Shown piece by piece: positions 24,139-33,643 of a stretch of 64,000 nucleotides of DNA. The position numbers and the translations under genes were made by a program. The stretch covers positions 248,001 through 312,000 of the forward strand of contig NZ_BMFT01000004.1 in assembly GCF_014639155.1 (NCBI RefSeq), in the 5' to 3' direction. Source of the stretch: Paenibacillus segetis (lineage in GTDB: Bacteria; Bacillota; Bacilli; Paenibacillales; Paenibacillaceae). The notes under the pieces are model-generated. The model saw only the letters and a program-made list of their open reading frames with translations. It ran no database searches and was not told where the DNA came from. Position 1 is the stretch's first letter. Each line of letters starts with the position of its first letter.

Positions 24139-25932
24139 TTGACTCGAATGTTCCGTTCTATCCGTGGCCGTCTTTTTCTACTTTTCTTGACTTGTATGAC
24201 TGTCATCCTTATCCTCGTAAGTTTTATGTATTATACACGTGCACTCAGTATTATTCATTCGAAAATCAGTGATATTGCCGAGAAGAATATTTCACAAACA
24301 GCAGGGCTCTTTGACCTGTTGCTTGAGGGTTATAATAGTGTCACGAAATCACTGAATGGGAATTATGAATTAACACGTCTACTTCAAGAAAATTCCAGTA
24401 ATCCATCCGTTTCGGTTATTAATGAAAGGTGGATTACGAATATTATTGGTGCGGCGTATTATTCCCGCAAGGAGATTGTTGGGATTCACATTATTACGAA
24501 TTCCGGTAAAGTGTATAGCTACGAGAAACAATTTGCGGGTGTCATCGACATCAATTATGCGCAAACGGAATGGTACAACAAACTGAAAGCGTCATCAGGA
24601 AATATGGTTTGGCTAGGGATGTATTCCAGTTCGCCTATTAATACATTGCAACAAGATCGGGTTTTTGTATTTGGTAGGCAACTCTACGATCTAACCGATT
24701 ATAAGTCCATTGGAATCATTGTTATCGAAACAGACCCGACTCCGATCTCAGATGCTTTGTCCAATGTCAGCATAAGCCCGGGGACGAATGTGTTTATTAT
24801 GGGAGCGGAAGGTCAAGTGATTGCTAGCAATGGAGGGCAAGAAGATAAGGAGCCCGTACTAACCAATCTTCCCAGACCTACGAATGAGCAGGCAATTATC
24901 GTAGATGATAAATCTGACCAATTGATCGTTGCAGCCAAGACTGCGCTTGCAGATTGGACGATTTACGGACTGACACCTAAGGGTGATTTTAGCGCTGAGA
25001 TTAATCAAACAAGAATGTACTTATTTATGGTGCTTCTTGTGCTGATAGCTCTATCTACAGCAGTAGCTTCTCTAGTGTCTAAGACGATTGCTTCTCCTTT
25101 GAAGCTATTGATCCGTGAAATGAAGAAAGTTGAAATGGGGAATTTTAAAGGATCGGTGAACGTAAATTCATTTGATGAGATCAATAGTTTAGTCTCTTCC
25201 TTTAATCGAATGGTTCTACGGATGGATGAACTCATTGAGCGGATTAAGATATCTTCGGTCAGCGAGAAGAATGCCCAGCTACAAGCACTTCAATCCCAAG
25301 TGAATCCGCATTTTTTATATAATACTCTGGATATGATCTATTGGATGTTGGATGAGAAGGGCAATGAGAGACTGAGCCGAGTAGTACTCTCCTTGTCCCA
25401 AATGTTTCGGTATAGTAGTAATTGGGAAGAAGCTTCGCAAACCACGCTCCGACAAGAATTGGAGCAGATTCGCCACTATTTGAACATTATTGAGAGCCGT
25501 CTAGAGGATCGAGTTCAAACTGAAATTCATGTGGATGAGATGTGGCTCGATGTTATTTTACCGAAAGTGACCATTCAACCGATTATCGAAAACGCAGTGA
25601 AATATGGGTTAGAACCGCTGGGTATTCCATGTAAATTACAGGTATCCGCTGAACAACATGATCATGAACTCCATATTCAAATAGTTGATAACGGTATGGG
25701 TATGGAGGAAGAAACGTTGCGGCAAGTTAAAGCCTCACTACAAACGAACTCGGATTTTATATTGGAATCAACTCATCGATCAAGAAGGGGAATCGGACTG
25801 CGTAATGTTCACGCTCGGATTCATATGATGTTTGGGGGAGCCTATGGTGTTCGGATTGAAAGTGAGAAGGGAGTAGGAACAACAGTTATTGTTGTATTAC
25901 CAATTCCGTTACAAGGAGGGACATGGAGATGA
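24139..25932 (+). CDS. YesM-type sensor histidine kinase
   Basis: Sensor kinase, 597 residues, paralogous to the one at 18866-20629. An N-terminal helix (LFLLFLTCMTVILILVSFMYY minus its ends) is followed by an extracellular sensing domain (about 37-290), helix LFMVLLVLIALSTAVASL, HAMP (KLLIREMKKVEMGNF), the His box QSQVNPHFLYNTLDMI, an N-box (QPIIENAVKYGL) and DNGMGM. All look functional. Start is TTG at 24139 with GGAGG upstream. Its stop overlaps the regulator start (ATGA), which couples synthesis of the pair. Confidence 0.93.
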   Translation: MTRMFRSIRGRLFLLFLTCMTVILILVSFMYYTRALSIIHSKISDIAEKNISQTAGLFDLLLEGYNSVTKSLNGNYELTRLLQENSSNPSVSVINERWITNIIGAAYYSRKEIVGIHIITNSGKVYSYEKQFAGVIDINYAQTEWYNKLKASSGNMVWLGMYSSSPINTLQQDRVFVFGRQLYDLTDYKSIGIIVIETDPTPISDALSNVSISPGTNVFIMGAEGQVIASNGGQEDKEPVLTNLPRPTNEQAIIVDDKSDQLIVAAKTALADWTIYGLTPKGDFSAEINQTRMYLFMVLLVLIALSTAVASLVSKTIASPLKLLIREMKKVEMGNFKGSVNVNSFDEINSLVSSFNRMVLRMDELIERIKISSVSEKNAQLQALQSQVNPHFLYNTLDMIYWMLDEKGNERLSRVVLSLSQMFRYSSNWEEASQTTLRQELEQIRHYLNIIESRLEDRVQTEIHVDEMWLDVILPKVTIQPIIENAVKYGLEPLGIPCKLQVSAEQHDHELHIQIVDNGMGMEEETLRQVKASLQTNSDFILESTHRSRRGIGLRNVHARIHMMFGGAYGVRIESEKGVGTTVIVVLPIPLQGGTWR

Positions 25933-27110
25933 ATATCCTCATCGTGGATGATGAATCGGTCATCAGGGAAGGTATTAAACGAACCATTCATAATGCTTAT
26001 CCACAGTACGGTATTTATCTGGCTGCTAATCCAGATGAGGCTGTACAATTGTTGCGAAGTCGTCCTATCGATATCGTATTGACGGATATTCTTATGCCAG
26101 GTATGACGGGTCTAGAATTGATGCAATTGTCTAAAGCTAGTTACCCCCATATCAAATGGGTTATTATTTCCGCCTATTCTGAATTTGCTTATGCCAAAGA
26201 AGCGGTGCGGCTAGGAGCAATGGACTATTTGCTCAAACCAATTGGTAAGGAAATGCTGCTGGAGATGATCGCCAAACTAGAGCACAAAATTGGCTCTGAA
26301 GTAGAGATCGAACAGGGCTCGAAATTGCTGAAGACGAATTTGAAATTTCTGCGTGAAGCCGTGTTCCAACGCTGGGCTTCTGGTATGGATATCGGGGGCA
26401 TGGATATAGATTCAATTATCGCGAATCATCCACGGTTTCAACTAATTATGGTGAAGATGGAAAGTGACAAGATCGTTCATTTAGAGCATTTTATTATAGA
26501 TAATGTACTTACTGAATTAATGTCCAAGTATGGCAAAGGATTTGTTACAAGCTTTGATACGAAAAGTGTGTTAGGTCTTATAACGATGAGTGAAGAAGCT
26601 TGCATCAAGGACATGTTGGAACAATTCCGCATTCATTTGAAAAAATATTTAAGAGTACCTTTTCAAATTTTGCACTCAGAGCAATTGATTGACTTTAAGG
26701 CGATACCCAAAGAAGTACAACGGATGCATCAAGATTCGATTTCTCAAGAATTTGAGTATTATGCAACTGGTGGGAACCAAGTTATTGAAGTAGCGCAACA
26801 ATATATTAAAAACTATTATAATACCGACTTAACGCTCGAGAAGGTTGCTTCAATTGTATATTTGAACCCCGTGTATTTTAGCCAAGTGTTCAAACAAAAG
26901 ACGGGGTATGGCTTCAAAGAGTACGTTATTCATTTGCGAATGGAGCAAGCAAAGCAACTATTGCTTAATCCGCAGCTCAAGTTGGTGGATATATCGGAAC
27001 GGATAGGCTATCAGGACGTGAAGCATTTTACCCAGGTATTTCGTAAAAGATTCAATGTTACACCGACGGAATATCGGCTAGGGCAGCGAGCTGAAGTGAG
27101 AACGGTGTGA
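25929..27110 (+). CDS. YesN-type response regulator with AraC domain (short form)
   Basis: Response regulator, 393 residues. The receiver (1-118) has D7/D8, phospho-acceptor D53 in VLTDILMPG and Lys in LLKPIGK. A short middle of about 155 residues follows, then an AraC HTH pair (LTLEKVASIVYLNPVYFSQVFKQK, then LVDISERIGYQDVKHFTQVFRKRF). I chose the ATG at 25929, where ATGA overlaps the kinase stop and AGGAGGG is 9 bases away; the ATG at 25923 is too close to that site. The linker is much shorter than in the regulator at 17255, so the two pairs are distinct lineages and not a recent duplication. Confidence 0.92.
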   Translation: MNILIVDDESVIREGIKRTIHNAYPQYGIYLAANPDEAVQLLRSRPIDIVLTDILMPGMTGLELMQLSKASYPHIKWVIISAYSEFAYAKEAVRLGAMDYLLKPIGKEMLLEMIAKLEHKIGSEVEIEQGSKLLKTNLKFLREAVFQRWASGMDIGGMDIDSIIANHPRFQLIMVKMESDKIVHLEHFIIDNVLTELMSKYGKGFVTSFDTKSVLGLITMSEEACIKDMLEQFRIHLKKYLRVPFQILHSEQLIDFKAIPKEVQRMHQDSISQEFEYYATGGNQVIEVAQQYIKNYYNTDLTLEKVASIVYLNPVYFSQVFKQKTGYGFKEYVIHLRMEQAKQLLLNPQLKLVDISERIGYQDVKHFTQVFRKRFNVTPTEYRLGQRAEVRTV

Positions 27111-27165
27111 CAATGATCGTCGCCATCGTAGCCCTTTGAGCGCTGGTAGTATTCATAAACGAGTG

Positions 27166-27196
27166 AGAAACAGAAGGAACCCATCCTTCTGTTTCT
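27166..27196. terminator. Terminator between convergent regulator and MFS genes
   Basis: A perfect 12-bp stem (AGAAACAGAAGG / CCTTCTGTTTCT) with a 7-base loop lies midway between two convergent genes. The flanking T-tract is short, so its strength is uncertain. Confidence 0.7.
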
Positions 27197-27222
27197 TGCG
27201 GTTTGGGCTGAAACGACATATA

Positions 27223-28551
27223 TTACGAGGTTGCAGAAGGTGTTGTTTCCACTATAGGCGTGGAAGTTGAGGGAGTGGCGAACCAGGATTCATCCACATC
27301 ATTGGCGTTAGGGAGACTCCGTGTCACGGGGTCAAACACCCAGAATATTCCCACCCCTAGCACCGCAATACCGCAGCCTGCGATAACGGATGAGCTTGCA
27401 GCAATAACGCCTAGACTGCCGCCAATCAGACTGCCAAGCGGCATGGCAATTCCACTTAATCCAGATGCTGCGGCAAACACGGTTCCCAAACTTTTTTCCG
27501 GTACGCCTTTTTGGATTGCAGTGTTGATGATTACATTGGTAGCACCACCAGGAAACCAAGCCAGTCCATAGATCAAGACCACGAGCCAGGTCCAAGGGGT
27601 CAATACACTGATACACCAGGCGACTCCGGATAAGCAGAAGGCAGCGGCAAAAATAGCTCCGAGTCGGATTCGCTCCAGTTTCATGTAGGGAGCAAGTACC
27701 GCACCAAGTAGACTCCCACAAGCTTGAGCCATTAGCAGAATTCCATATATACCAGCACCGCCAAGGCTGTTAGCGAAGGCAGGCATGACGGTAAAGGTGG
27801 CTCCACCAGCCGCATTAATTACGATAACGCCGAATTGGATTCGTGCTAGCGGAGTGGCAAGGATCAGCCGAAGTCCCTCTTTCATCTCAGATATATAATT
27901 TTTCATAGGAATCCGCGAGGAGTTGGGTTTAGAGCTCTTTTGTTCTTGCGGTGAATGACCATGATCAGATGAAGAAGGGGAGGATGCTTTGATTCGAAGT
28001 TGCGTAAATAGAAGCGCTCCAATGAAGAATCCTAATGAATTCCATAGATACAGTGAAACTGCTCCCAGTAAAATAATTAACGCTCCCGATACTGCGTTAC
28101 ACGCAACGTCGATGCCTTGATAGGCAATTGAAAATAAGGAATTACCTTGGGTCAGCTGCTTCTTGTCGAGGATCTTTGGTAGAGCAGACATTTGTGCGGG
28201 GTAGAACCACATATTAATTGTCGTTAGTATCGGTGTAATGAGGAGTACTATTCCAACCGTCAGAAAGTTGAAATAAAATGCCACAGGTACAATAAGCAAC
28301 AATAGAGCCTGTAACAGCTGACTATAGACTAGCAGACCACGCAATGGTAAGCGGTCAATCATAGGACCGGAGAACAATTGAATGATTCTAGGTAAGATGG
28401 ACAAAAAACCAGCAAGTCCTGTATACAATGTCGAACCACCCAGATCATACACCAGCCACATTGCCGCAACGGCGTATAAACTATCGCCGATATTTGTCAG
28501 AATACGGCCGATAAACAGTATCGTGAAATTGCGATTTCTAAAAATCTCCAC
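27223..28551 (-). CDS. MFS transporter (MFS_3 / macrolide-efflux-like)
   Basis: Twelve-helix major facilitator, 442 residues. It opens MEIFRNRNFTILFIGRILTNIGDSLYAVAAMWLVYDLGG, read in two parts as the amphipathic start and first helix typical of MefA/enterobactin-exporter-like MFS_3 proteins. A hydrophilic mid-loop of about 30 residues (SPSSSDHGHSPQEQKSSKPN) divides the halves. The tail is Ser/Thr-rich. Start is GTG at 28551. It follows an ArsR-type regulator gene on the same strand by 64 bases, which suggests a regulated efflux pump. The exported compound is unknown. Confidence 0.85.
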   Translation of the reverse strand: MEIFRNRNFTILFIGRILTNIGDSLYAVAAMWLVYDLGGSTLYTGLAGFLSILPRIIQLFSGPMIDRLPLRGLLVYSQLLQALLLLIVPVAFYFNFLTVGIVLLITPILTTINMWFYPAQMSALPKILDKKQLTQGNSLFSIAYQGIDVACNAVSGALIILLGAVSLYLWNSLGFFIGALLFTQLRIKASSPSSSDHGHSPQEQKSSKPNSSRIPMKNYISEMKEGLRLILATPLARIQFGVIVINAAGGATFTVMPAFANSLGGAGIYGILLMAQACGSLLGAVLAPYMKLERIRLGAIFAAAFCLSGVAWCISVLTPWTWLVVLIYGLAWFPGGATNVIINTAIQKGVPEKSLGTVFAAASGLSGIAMPLGSLIGGSLGVIAASSSVIAGCGIAVLGVGIFWVFDPVTRSLPNANDVDESWFATPSTSTPIVETTPSATS

Positions 28552-28615
28552 AGGGTGAACACTCCCATCCTAAGTCGCTTAATTAATAAACCCGTTTGTA
28601 AGTCAGATGAGCGAC

Positions 28616-29113
28616 CTATTCCGACGGTTCTGACGAAATCAAATTAAATCCAATAGCATATTCTTGGCTATTCTTCGCCTTGGACGCTATAGAAGTCGTA
28701 AGCCATTTTTCCATTAGAGCCTTCACGTCAGCCGTCATTTCCTCTCGCTGCTCCGGTGATAGCTGCATTCTCAAGCTGATCCGTGTACTTGAAGCTGCAT
28801 TATAATCATCAGCCAGTACGGGATCAATTAGTTGCTTGCCATGCGTGTTAAACCACTTCGCTTTGGATTTGTAATATTTCTCCACAATGCCGCCTACCGT
28901 TCGGGTCTCTACGATATCTATTAATTTTCCTTCGTATAATTTCTGGATATGATAGTGAACACTACCCGGGGATTCTCCCAATTCATCCGCTACTTGTTTG
29001 GCAGTTTTTGCTGTGTTAATCAAAGTTCCGATTATCTTGATTCGTTGTGCACTACCCAACAATTTGGCCTGTTCTACTGAAATCTCAATAGCCTGATTTT
29101 GATCCTTATCCAT
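28616..29113 (-). CDS. ArsR-type winged-helix regulator
   Basis: Transcription regulator, 165 residues. An N-terminal winged helix (QAKLLGSAQRIKIIGTLINT, then TAKQVADELGESPGSVHYHIQKLYEGKLIDIV) is followed by a helical C-terminal half of about 80 residues without metal-binding Cys clusters. This HTH_20-like form resembles regulators of MFS_3 efflux genes rather than metal sensors. It is the first gene of a two-gene unit with the MFS transporter and probably represses it. An 8-base direct repeat just upstream (29139-29160) is a candidate operator. Confidence 0.85.
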   Translation of the reverse strand: MDKDQNQAIEISVEQAKLLGSAQRIKIIGTLINTAKTAKQVADELGESPGSVHYHIQKLYEGKLIDIVETRTVGGIVEKYYKSKAKWFNTHGKQLIDPVLADDYNAASSTRISLRMQLSPEQREEMTADVKALMEKWLTTSIASKAKNSQEYAIGFNLISSEPSE

Positions 29114-29138
29114 TTACAAACACTCCATTCTGTAAAAT

Positions 29139-29160
29139 AATTATTCCATTTAAATTATTC
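29139..29160. promoter_or_regulatory. Direct repeat upstream of the ArsR/MFS unit
   Basis: AATTATTC occurs twice with a 14-base period, 26 bases before the regulator start. Either an operator for the ArsR-type protein or chance in AT-rich DNA. The rest of the 271-base divergent gap (29114-29384) shows nothing else clear. Confidence 0.3.
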
Positions 29161-29384
29161 ATTCTGCTTTATTTAGTCATTCTAATTTTTTAGATTGATG
29201 TAACACGATCATAAAAGATCTTGAAACTTTTGTAAATAGCCAATTTATTTTAGTTAGAATTTATTTTCTGTGTAATCATCAAATAATAGTAAGATTGTAT
29301 TACTAATAGAGAGGAGAATATTAGAATAACAATGACTCCGCGATTATAATATGTTGTATATATGAATAGAAATGAGGCGGCAAC

Positions 29385-30476
29385 ATGTCTGTAGAAGCGG
29401 TATGGCGGGGAAATGTTAACCAAGCAATTTGTGCGTTTACATTTGATGACGGTCCTTCTCAGCTTCCACTTGAATGGTGGTTAGATGTTCTAGAACAGGA
29501 AGAAGCCGTAGGTACCTTTTTCTTTACCGGGGAGTGGATGGATAAGTACCCGGAGAAGGCGAGAGAAATATTGTCTCGGGGTCATGTGCTTGCTCCTCAT
29601 ACGTATCATCATCGACGGATGGCCGAAGTGCCGAAGTCTGTATTTTTAGATCAGCTCAAACAAACCGAACTGGCTTATCAGGATGCGACCGGTCTTCCTT
29701 GTCCTAATTTTATGCGTTTTCCTTATTGTTCGTTCCGGGAGGAAAATCTGGATTGGCTTGCTGAGACAGGTGTGTATGATATCGAAGGTATTGATTCTGG
29801 CGATTGGGCGGGTGTACCTGCGAAGGATATCGTAGCCAAAATCGAGCCTAAACTGGAGAACGGAACGATAGTGGTTATGCACAGTAATGATATTTCAGTA
29901 GGTACTCCGGATGCCTTAAGAGAACTAATTCAGATCGCTAAGCAAAAAGGGCTACGATGTGTAGGAATTCCCGAAATACTAGAATCTGTAGGGATAGAAG
30001 CCGGTGCCAGACCGTGGAAAATCACAGTTGAGGTTCCAGCCGAACTGGACCATCCATTGGAAGATTGGATTGCATTGGAGAACAGAGATCAGCTCGTAAA
30101 TCTCGCAGCTCAGACCACAAAATGGAACATTGCTGAATATATGCTACATTTCAATTCCGAGAGTGAGTGGCTTGAACATCTGGAGAATCCTCTTCATGAG
30201 TTTGGTGTTACAGAGAATCGTGAGCTGTTTGCAATTCGAGAATTTAATGAATCCTATTGGGGATATGTGCGTACCGGCTTCAGAGAAAATACGTTAGTTT
30301 TGTTAGATTATGCATCTAAAGAGGCGCAAGCGGATACATTGGTTTATATTCTTCGTTGGGCTGCAGAGACTGCCAGCAAACTTGGATTAACCCAAATCGA
30401 AGCAAGACAGGATATTCGCAAGCTGAACGAGATGTGTAGACAATTAGGTTGGCCAGCGGAGATTACGGAAGATTAA
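29385..30476 (+). CDS. NodB polysaccharide deacetylase with extra C-terminal domain
   Basis: Metal-dependent deacetylase, 363 residues, no signal peptide. The NodB domain (about 12-200) has all five motifs: TFDDGP (D21/D22), HTYHH (H72, H76), RFPY in place of RPPY, DSGDW and VVMHS (H166). The remaining 160 residues are a separate acidic alpha/beta domain ending in ALTQ-like helices (TLVYILRWAAETASKLGLTQ). It looks like a degenerate GNAT acyltransferase fold, though I cannot confirm that. GAGGCGG precedes the ATG. Without a secretion signal the substrate may be cytoplasmic, such as an amino-sugar oligomer or antibiotic intermediate. Confidence 0.85.
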   Translation: MSVEAVWRGNVNQAICAFTFDDGPSQLPLEWWLDVLEQEEAVGTFFFTGEWMDKYPEKAREILSRGHVLAPHTYHHRRMAEVPKSVFLDQLKQTELAYQDATGLPCPNFMRFPYCSFREENLDWLAETGVYDIEGIDSGDWAGVPAKDIVAKIEPKLENGTIVVMHSNDISVGTPDALRELIQIAKQKGLRCVGIPEILESVGIEAGARPWKITVEVPAELDHPLEDWIALENRDQLVNLAAQTTKWNIAEYMLHFNSESEWLEHLENPLHEFGVTENRELFAIREFNESYWGYVRTGFRENTLVLLDYASKEAQADTLVYILRWAAETASKLGLTQIEARQDIRKLNEMCRQLGWPAEITED

Positions 30477-30488
30477 ACTTCATTCAAC

Positions 30489-30519
30489 AAACCCCCGACC
30501 ACTTGCGGTTGGGGGTTTT
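30489..30519. terminator. Bidirectional terminator
   Basis: An 11-bp stem (AACCCCCGACC / GGTTGGGGGTT, one G-U pair) with a 6-base loop and T-tract lies between the convergent NodB and lipoprotein genes. Confidence 0.82.
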
Positions 30520-30530
30520 ATTCATAATAG

Positions 30531-31106
30531 TTATGGATTATCCAATGCTGCAAGTAAATCAGTAAGAACTACCTTTTCGTCCGAACTAAGCTCCCCGCTT
30601 GATTTCCACGTTGAAATATCTTCTTTTACCTGTGCGACATCCAGATAACCTAGATTGTAAGCTATGAAAGAAATAACGGATTGTTGTTGTGCTTGATCTT
30701 CCATTGTTGCAAGTGTTTCGACGACCGTATTTCGGTCTTTTTGATAAAGCTCACCTACAATTGCCGAATAAGATTCGGAACTGGCCCCATCTAAACCTTT
30801 TGTGGCTAAGAATAGATTGGAGTAGTATTCAGGTGTAATAAGGGTAATGTTGTTATAGAGAAATTCTATTGTGTCTAGTGATTTCCCGTCACTGCTCTTA
30901 TTATAGGCATGCCAATCGATGTTGGGGATGTTCTGGAGAAGATTTAGGACACTGTCCTTCCCCGCATCAAGAGGATATACAACGTTATCAGTCACGTTAG
31001 TTGAAGGATTCAGCAATACTGTTTCCTTACTGTCCGTACATCCTGTAATGACGGCTAGCGTTACACATATACAGGTACAGGCTATAGTAAAGCGTTTTGA
31101 GATCAT
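30531..31106 (-). CDS. Hypothetical lipoprotein
   Basis: Unrecognised 191-residue protein. The signal peptide (MISKRFTIACTCICVTLAVI minus nothing further) ends in lipobox ITGC, with C23 as the lipidation site. The mature part is alpha-helical in character, with no Cys and no repeats. It contains VLNLLQNIPNIDWHAYNK and a C-terminal series of acidic helices (STWKSSGELSSDEKVVLTDL). A GGAG site precedes the ATG. It is a single gene between a bidirectional terminator and a divergent alpha-glucosidase gene. No function can be assigned. Confidence 0.75.
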   Translation of the reverse strand: MISKRFTIACTCICVTLAVITGCTDSKETVLLNPSTNVTDNVVYPLDAGKDSVLNLLQNIPNIDWHAYNKSSDGKSLDTIEFLYNNITLITPEYYSNLFLATKGLDGASSESYSAIVGELYQKDRNTVVETLATMEDQAQQQSVISFIAYNLGYLDVAQVKEDISTWKSSGELSSDEKVVLTDLLAALDNP

Positions 31107-31292
31107 AGTAGGTTCATCTCCTTCAATGTATCAAACGATGTTTTCCATAAAATGTTACGGTCTGAGAAAAAATATTGTGAAGGAGTAGTATTGTCAACTC
31201 GTAAGAGGGGGATGGTGTCGGAAGCTTTCACGTATATGGAAGAAAAGTGACGGGGACAATATAGGGATCGAGCATCTATGGGGGGGAGTCAC

Positions 31293-32969
31293 ATGCGTAA
31301 AATTTGGTGGAAAGAAGCCATCGCTTATGAAATATATCCGAGGAGTTTTATGGATTCGAATGGTGATGGGATCGGGGATTTACAAGGGATCATCTCCAAG
31401 CTTGATTATTTACAGGAGCTCGGAATTGATGTTATCTGGGTATGTCCAATTTATAAATCTCCAAATGATGATAATGGTTATGATATTAGTGATTATCAGG
31501 ACATAATGGATGACTTCGGGACGATGGAGGATTTTGACTCTCTATTGCGTGAAGTACATAAACGGGATATGAGGATTATCTTGGACCTTGTGCTTAATCA
31601 TACATCGGATGAACATCCCTGGTTTGTTGAATCTCGTTCTTCACGGGATAACCCAAAACGGGACTATTACATTTGGCGTGATGCAAAAAACGGAGCCGAA
31701 CCGAATAACTGGGAGTCTATGTTTAATGGTTCTGCCTGGGAATATGATGAAGTAACTGAACAATATTATTTGCATCTGTACTCAAGGAAACAGCCGGATT
31801 TGAACATGGAAAATCCAATCGTAAGGCAGGAATTAGTCCAAATGATCCGTTGGTGGCTGGATAAAGGAATTGATGGATTCAGGGTTGACGCGATATCGCA
31901 TATTAAGAAACTGCCGGGACTTCCGGATATGCCGAATCCGTGTAATCTTCGTTACGTGGATGCTACGGAAGGACATCGAAATATCAGAGGTATTGGTGAA
32001 TTTATTCAACAATTCAAGCATGAAGGCTTTGCTAGTTATGATATTATGACCGTTGGCGAAGCGAGTGGCATCCCTATTTCGCAAGTTGACTTGTGGATCG
32101 GCGAGAAGAACGGTGCGTTTAATATGATTTTTCAATTCGAGCACGTCAACATTGATTTCGGGCCCGAGGGACGCTGGGATTGCGCTCCCTGGAATTTGGC
32201 GGCTTTAAAGGAGATTATGAATAAGTGGCAAACAGGGCTTGAAGGTATAGGATGGAATGCATTATACCTCGAAAATCATGACCAGCCACGTTCTGTATCA
32301 CGATTCGGTGATCCTGTGCATTATCATAAAGAATCATCCAAAATGCTGGCAACCTTTTATATGCTAATGCAGGGAACCCCGTTTATTTACCAGGGACAGG
32401 AAATTGGGATGACCAATGTAGAGTTCAATGAGCTAAGTGACTACCGAGATGTAGAAATTTATAATTTTTACCGTGAGCGTCTGATGGACCAAAAAGATAT
32501 TGAGGATACGATGCGTAGGATCCGTTACCGGGCGCGTGATAATGCGAGAACGCCGATGCAATGGGATGATACGGTGCATAGTGGATTTTCAACTGTAGTC
32601 CCTTGGATTCGCATCAATCCTAACTATCATGAGATTAATGTTGCTAAGCAGATCTCGGATCCAGACTCTATTCTACATTATTATAAAATGCTGATCGCTT
32701 TGCGTAAGGGGAATGAAGCGCTCATTTATGGAAAATATGAAAGTTGGCTTATGGATCATCGAGAAATCTTCGCGTACACTCGAACATTCGAAGGTCAGGT
32801 TTTCCTAGTCTTGCTGAATTTCTCTGGGAATACTCCAGAATTTATAATACCGCAGGAATTAAGCAAATATAGTAGACAAGTCGTGCTCACGAATGTTGAA
32901 CATACAAGCCAGAACAAGGATACATTTGAAATGAAACCTTATGAAGCTGTTGTTTATCAGTTGAATTAA
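31293..32969 (+). CDS. GH13 alpha-glucosidase (oligo-1,6-glucosidase / MalL type)
   Basis: Cytoplasmic GH13 subfamily 31 enzyme, 558 residues, the usual length for oligo-1,6-glucosidases. It begins RKIWWKEAIAYEIYPRSFMDSNGDG across the first barrel strand. Conserved regions follow: DLVLNHTSDEHPWF, GFRVDAISHI (nucleophile Asp), TVGEASG (acid/base Glu), ENHDQPR (stabiliser Asp), and RTPMQWDDTVHSGF. I chose the ATG at 31293 because GGGGGGAG sits 7-8 bases before it, better than the ATG at 31278. It would hydrolyse isomaltose-like or sucrose-like alpha-glucosides. No transporter or regulator is adjacent, so it may be induced as a single gene. Confidence 0.92.
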   Translation: MRKIWWKEAIAYEIYPRSFMDSNGDGIGDLQGIISKLDYLQELGIDVIWVCPIYKSPNDDNGYDISDYQDIMDDFGTMEDFDSLLREVHKRDMRIILDLVLNHTSDEHPWFVESRSSRDNPKRDYYIWRDAKNGAEPNNWESMFNGSAWEYDEVTEQYYLHLYSRKQPDLNMENPIVRQELVQMIRWWLDKGIDGFRVDAISHIKKLPGLPDMPNPCNLRYVDATEGHRNIRGIGEFIQQFKHEGFASYDIMTVGEASGIPISQVDLWIGEKNGAFNMIFQFEHVNIDFGPEGRWDCAPWNLAALKEIMNKWQTGLEGIGWNALYLENHDQPRSVSRFGDPVHYHKESSKMLATFYMLMQGTPFIYQGQEIGMTNVEFNELSDYRDVEIYNFYRERLMDQKDIEDTMRRIRYRARDNARTPMQWDDTVHSGFSTVVPWIRINPNYHEINVAKQISDPDSILHYYKMLIALRKGNEALIYGKYESWLMDHREIFAYTRTFEGQVFLVLLNFSGNTPEFIIPQELSKYSRQVVLTNVEHTSQNKDTFEMKPYEAVVYQLN

Positions 32970-32988
32970 GGTAAAAATCGAACAAAGC

Positions 32989-33020
32989 AAATAGCAGGAT
33001 GACTGATCACCCTGCTATTT
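32989..33020. terminator. Terminator between GH13 and LURP-one-like genes
   Basis: A 10-bp stem (AAATAGCAGG / CCTGCTATTT) with a 12-base loop lies 20 bases past the GH13 stop and serves the convergent pair. The T-tract is short. Confidence 0.65.
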
Positions 33021-33064
33021 GTGTATGTATTTCTTTGTGAAAACTATGAGGTAGCAATGGCAAA

Positions 33065-33643
33065 CTAGTTCTGCTTCCCTTCGATAGCACAGAGTAATAC
33101 GCTTGCGGCCAGTCCTAAGCGGCGATCAAGTACTTGCCCAGGGTCGGAGGAGAAGTCGACATTTATCTTGGTGACAAATGGGTTGAAGTTTTGCTTGAAC
33201 GTACTGACCGTGGTCCCGTTCATTAATACATTGTATGTCTGAGGGATCAGATTACTTAAGAAACGGCGTAACATCGCAAAAAGGGTACTATCTTCCTTGA
33301 TTCGGCCAATTTCAACCTCACCCGCATTCAGTATGATCCATTCATCCTTTAGTATAGATTTCATTCCTTTTCTGCGCAGGCTACCCACATGTTCTCCGGT
33401 TAACGCATCTTTGACGTCGTACGTAGCGGAGAAATCAATGATATTACGGGCTGAAATCGTAAGTAATTCTTGACTCATACTTTCATCGCTGTAAAGCCGA
33501 ATATCCTCTTTTAGTTTAAAAGCTTTCAATTGCGAGAACATCACCAGTTCCTCATTGGCGTTATAAATGTGGAACTTGGCACCGACGACGGCGAGCACCT
33601 TGCGTCTTACTAAATACTGAGTATAACTAAATTTATCATGCAC
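33065..33643 (-). CDS. LURP-one-related / scramblase-like family protein
   Basis: Predicted 192-residue cytoplasmic beta-barrel protein of the LURP-one-related (tubby-like) group. Repeating strands read YLVRRKVLAVVGAKFHIYNA, FKLKEDIRLYSDES, FSATYDVKDALTGEHVGSLR, EWIILNAGEVEIGRIKEDS and LDRRLGLAASVLLCAIEGK, a helical end typical of the family. Start is the GTG at 33643, with GGGAGG 12 bases upstream; an in-frame extension to 33784 would add 47 residues lacking family character. Bacterial members have no settled function. The family assignment rests on pattern only. Confidence 0.65.
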   Translation of the reverse strand: MHDKFSYTQYLVRRKVLAVVGAKFHIYNANEELVMFSQLKAFKLKEDIRLYSDESMSQELLTISARNIIDFSATYDVKDALTGEHVGSLRRKGMKSILKDEWIILNAGEVEIGRIKEDSTLFAMLRRFLSNLIPQTYNVLMNGTTVSTFKQNFNPFVTKINVDFSSDPGQVLDRRLGLAASVLLCAIEGKQN

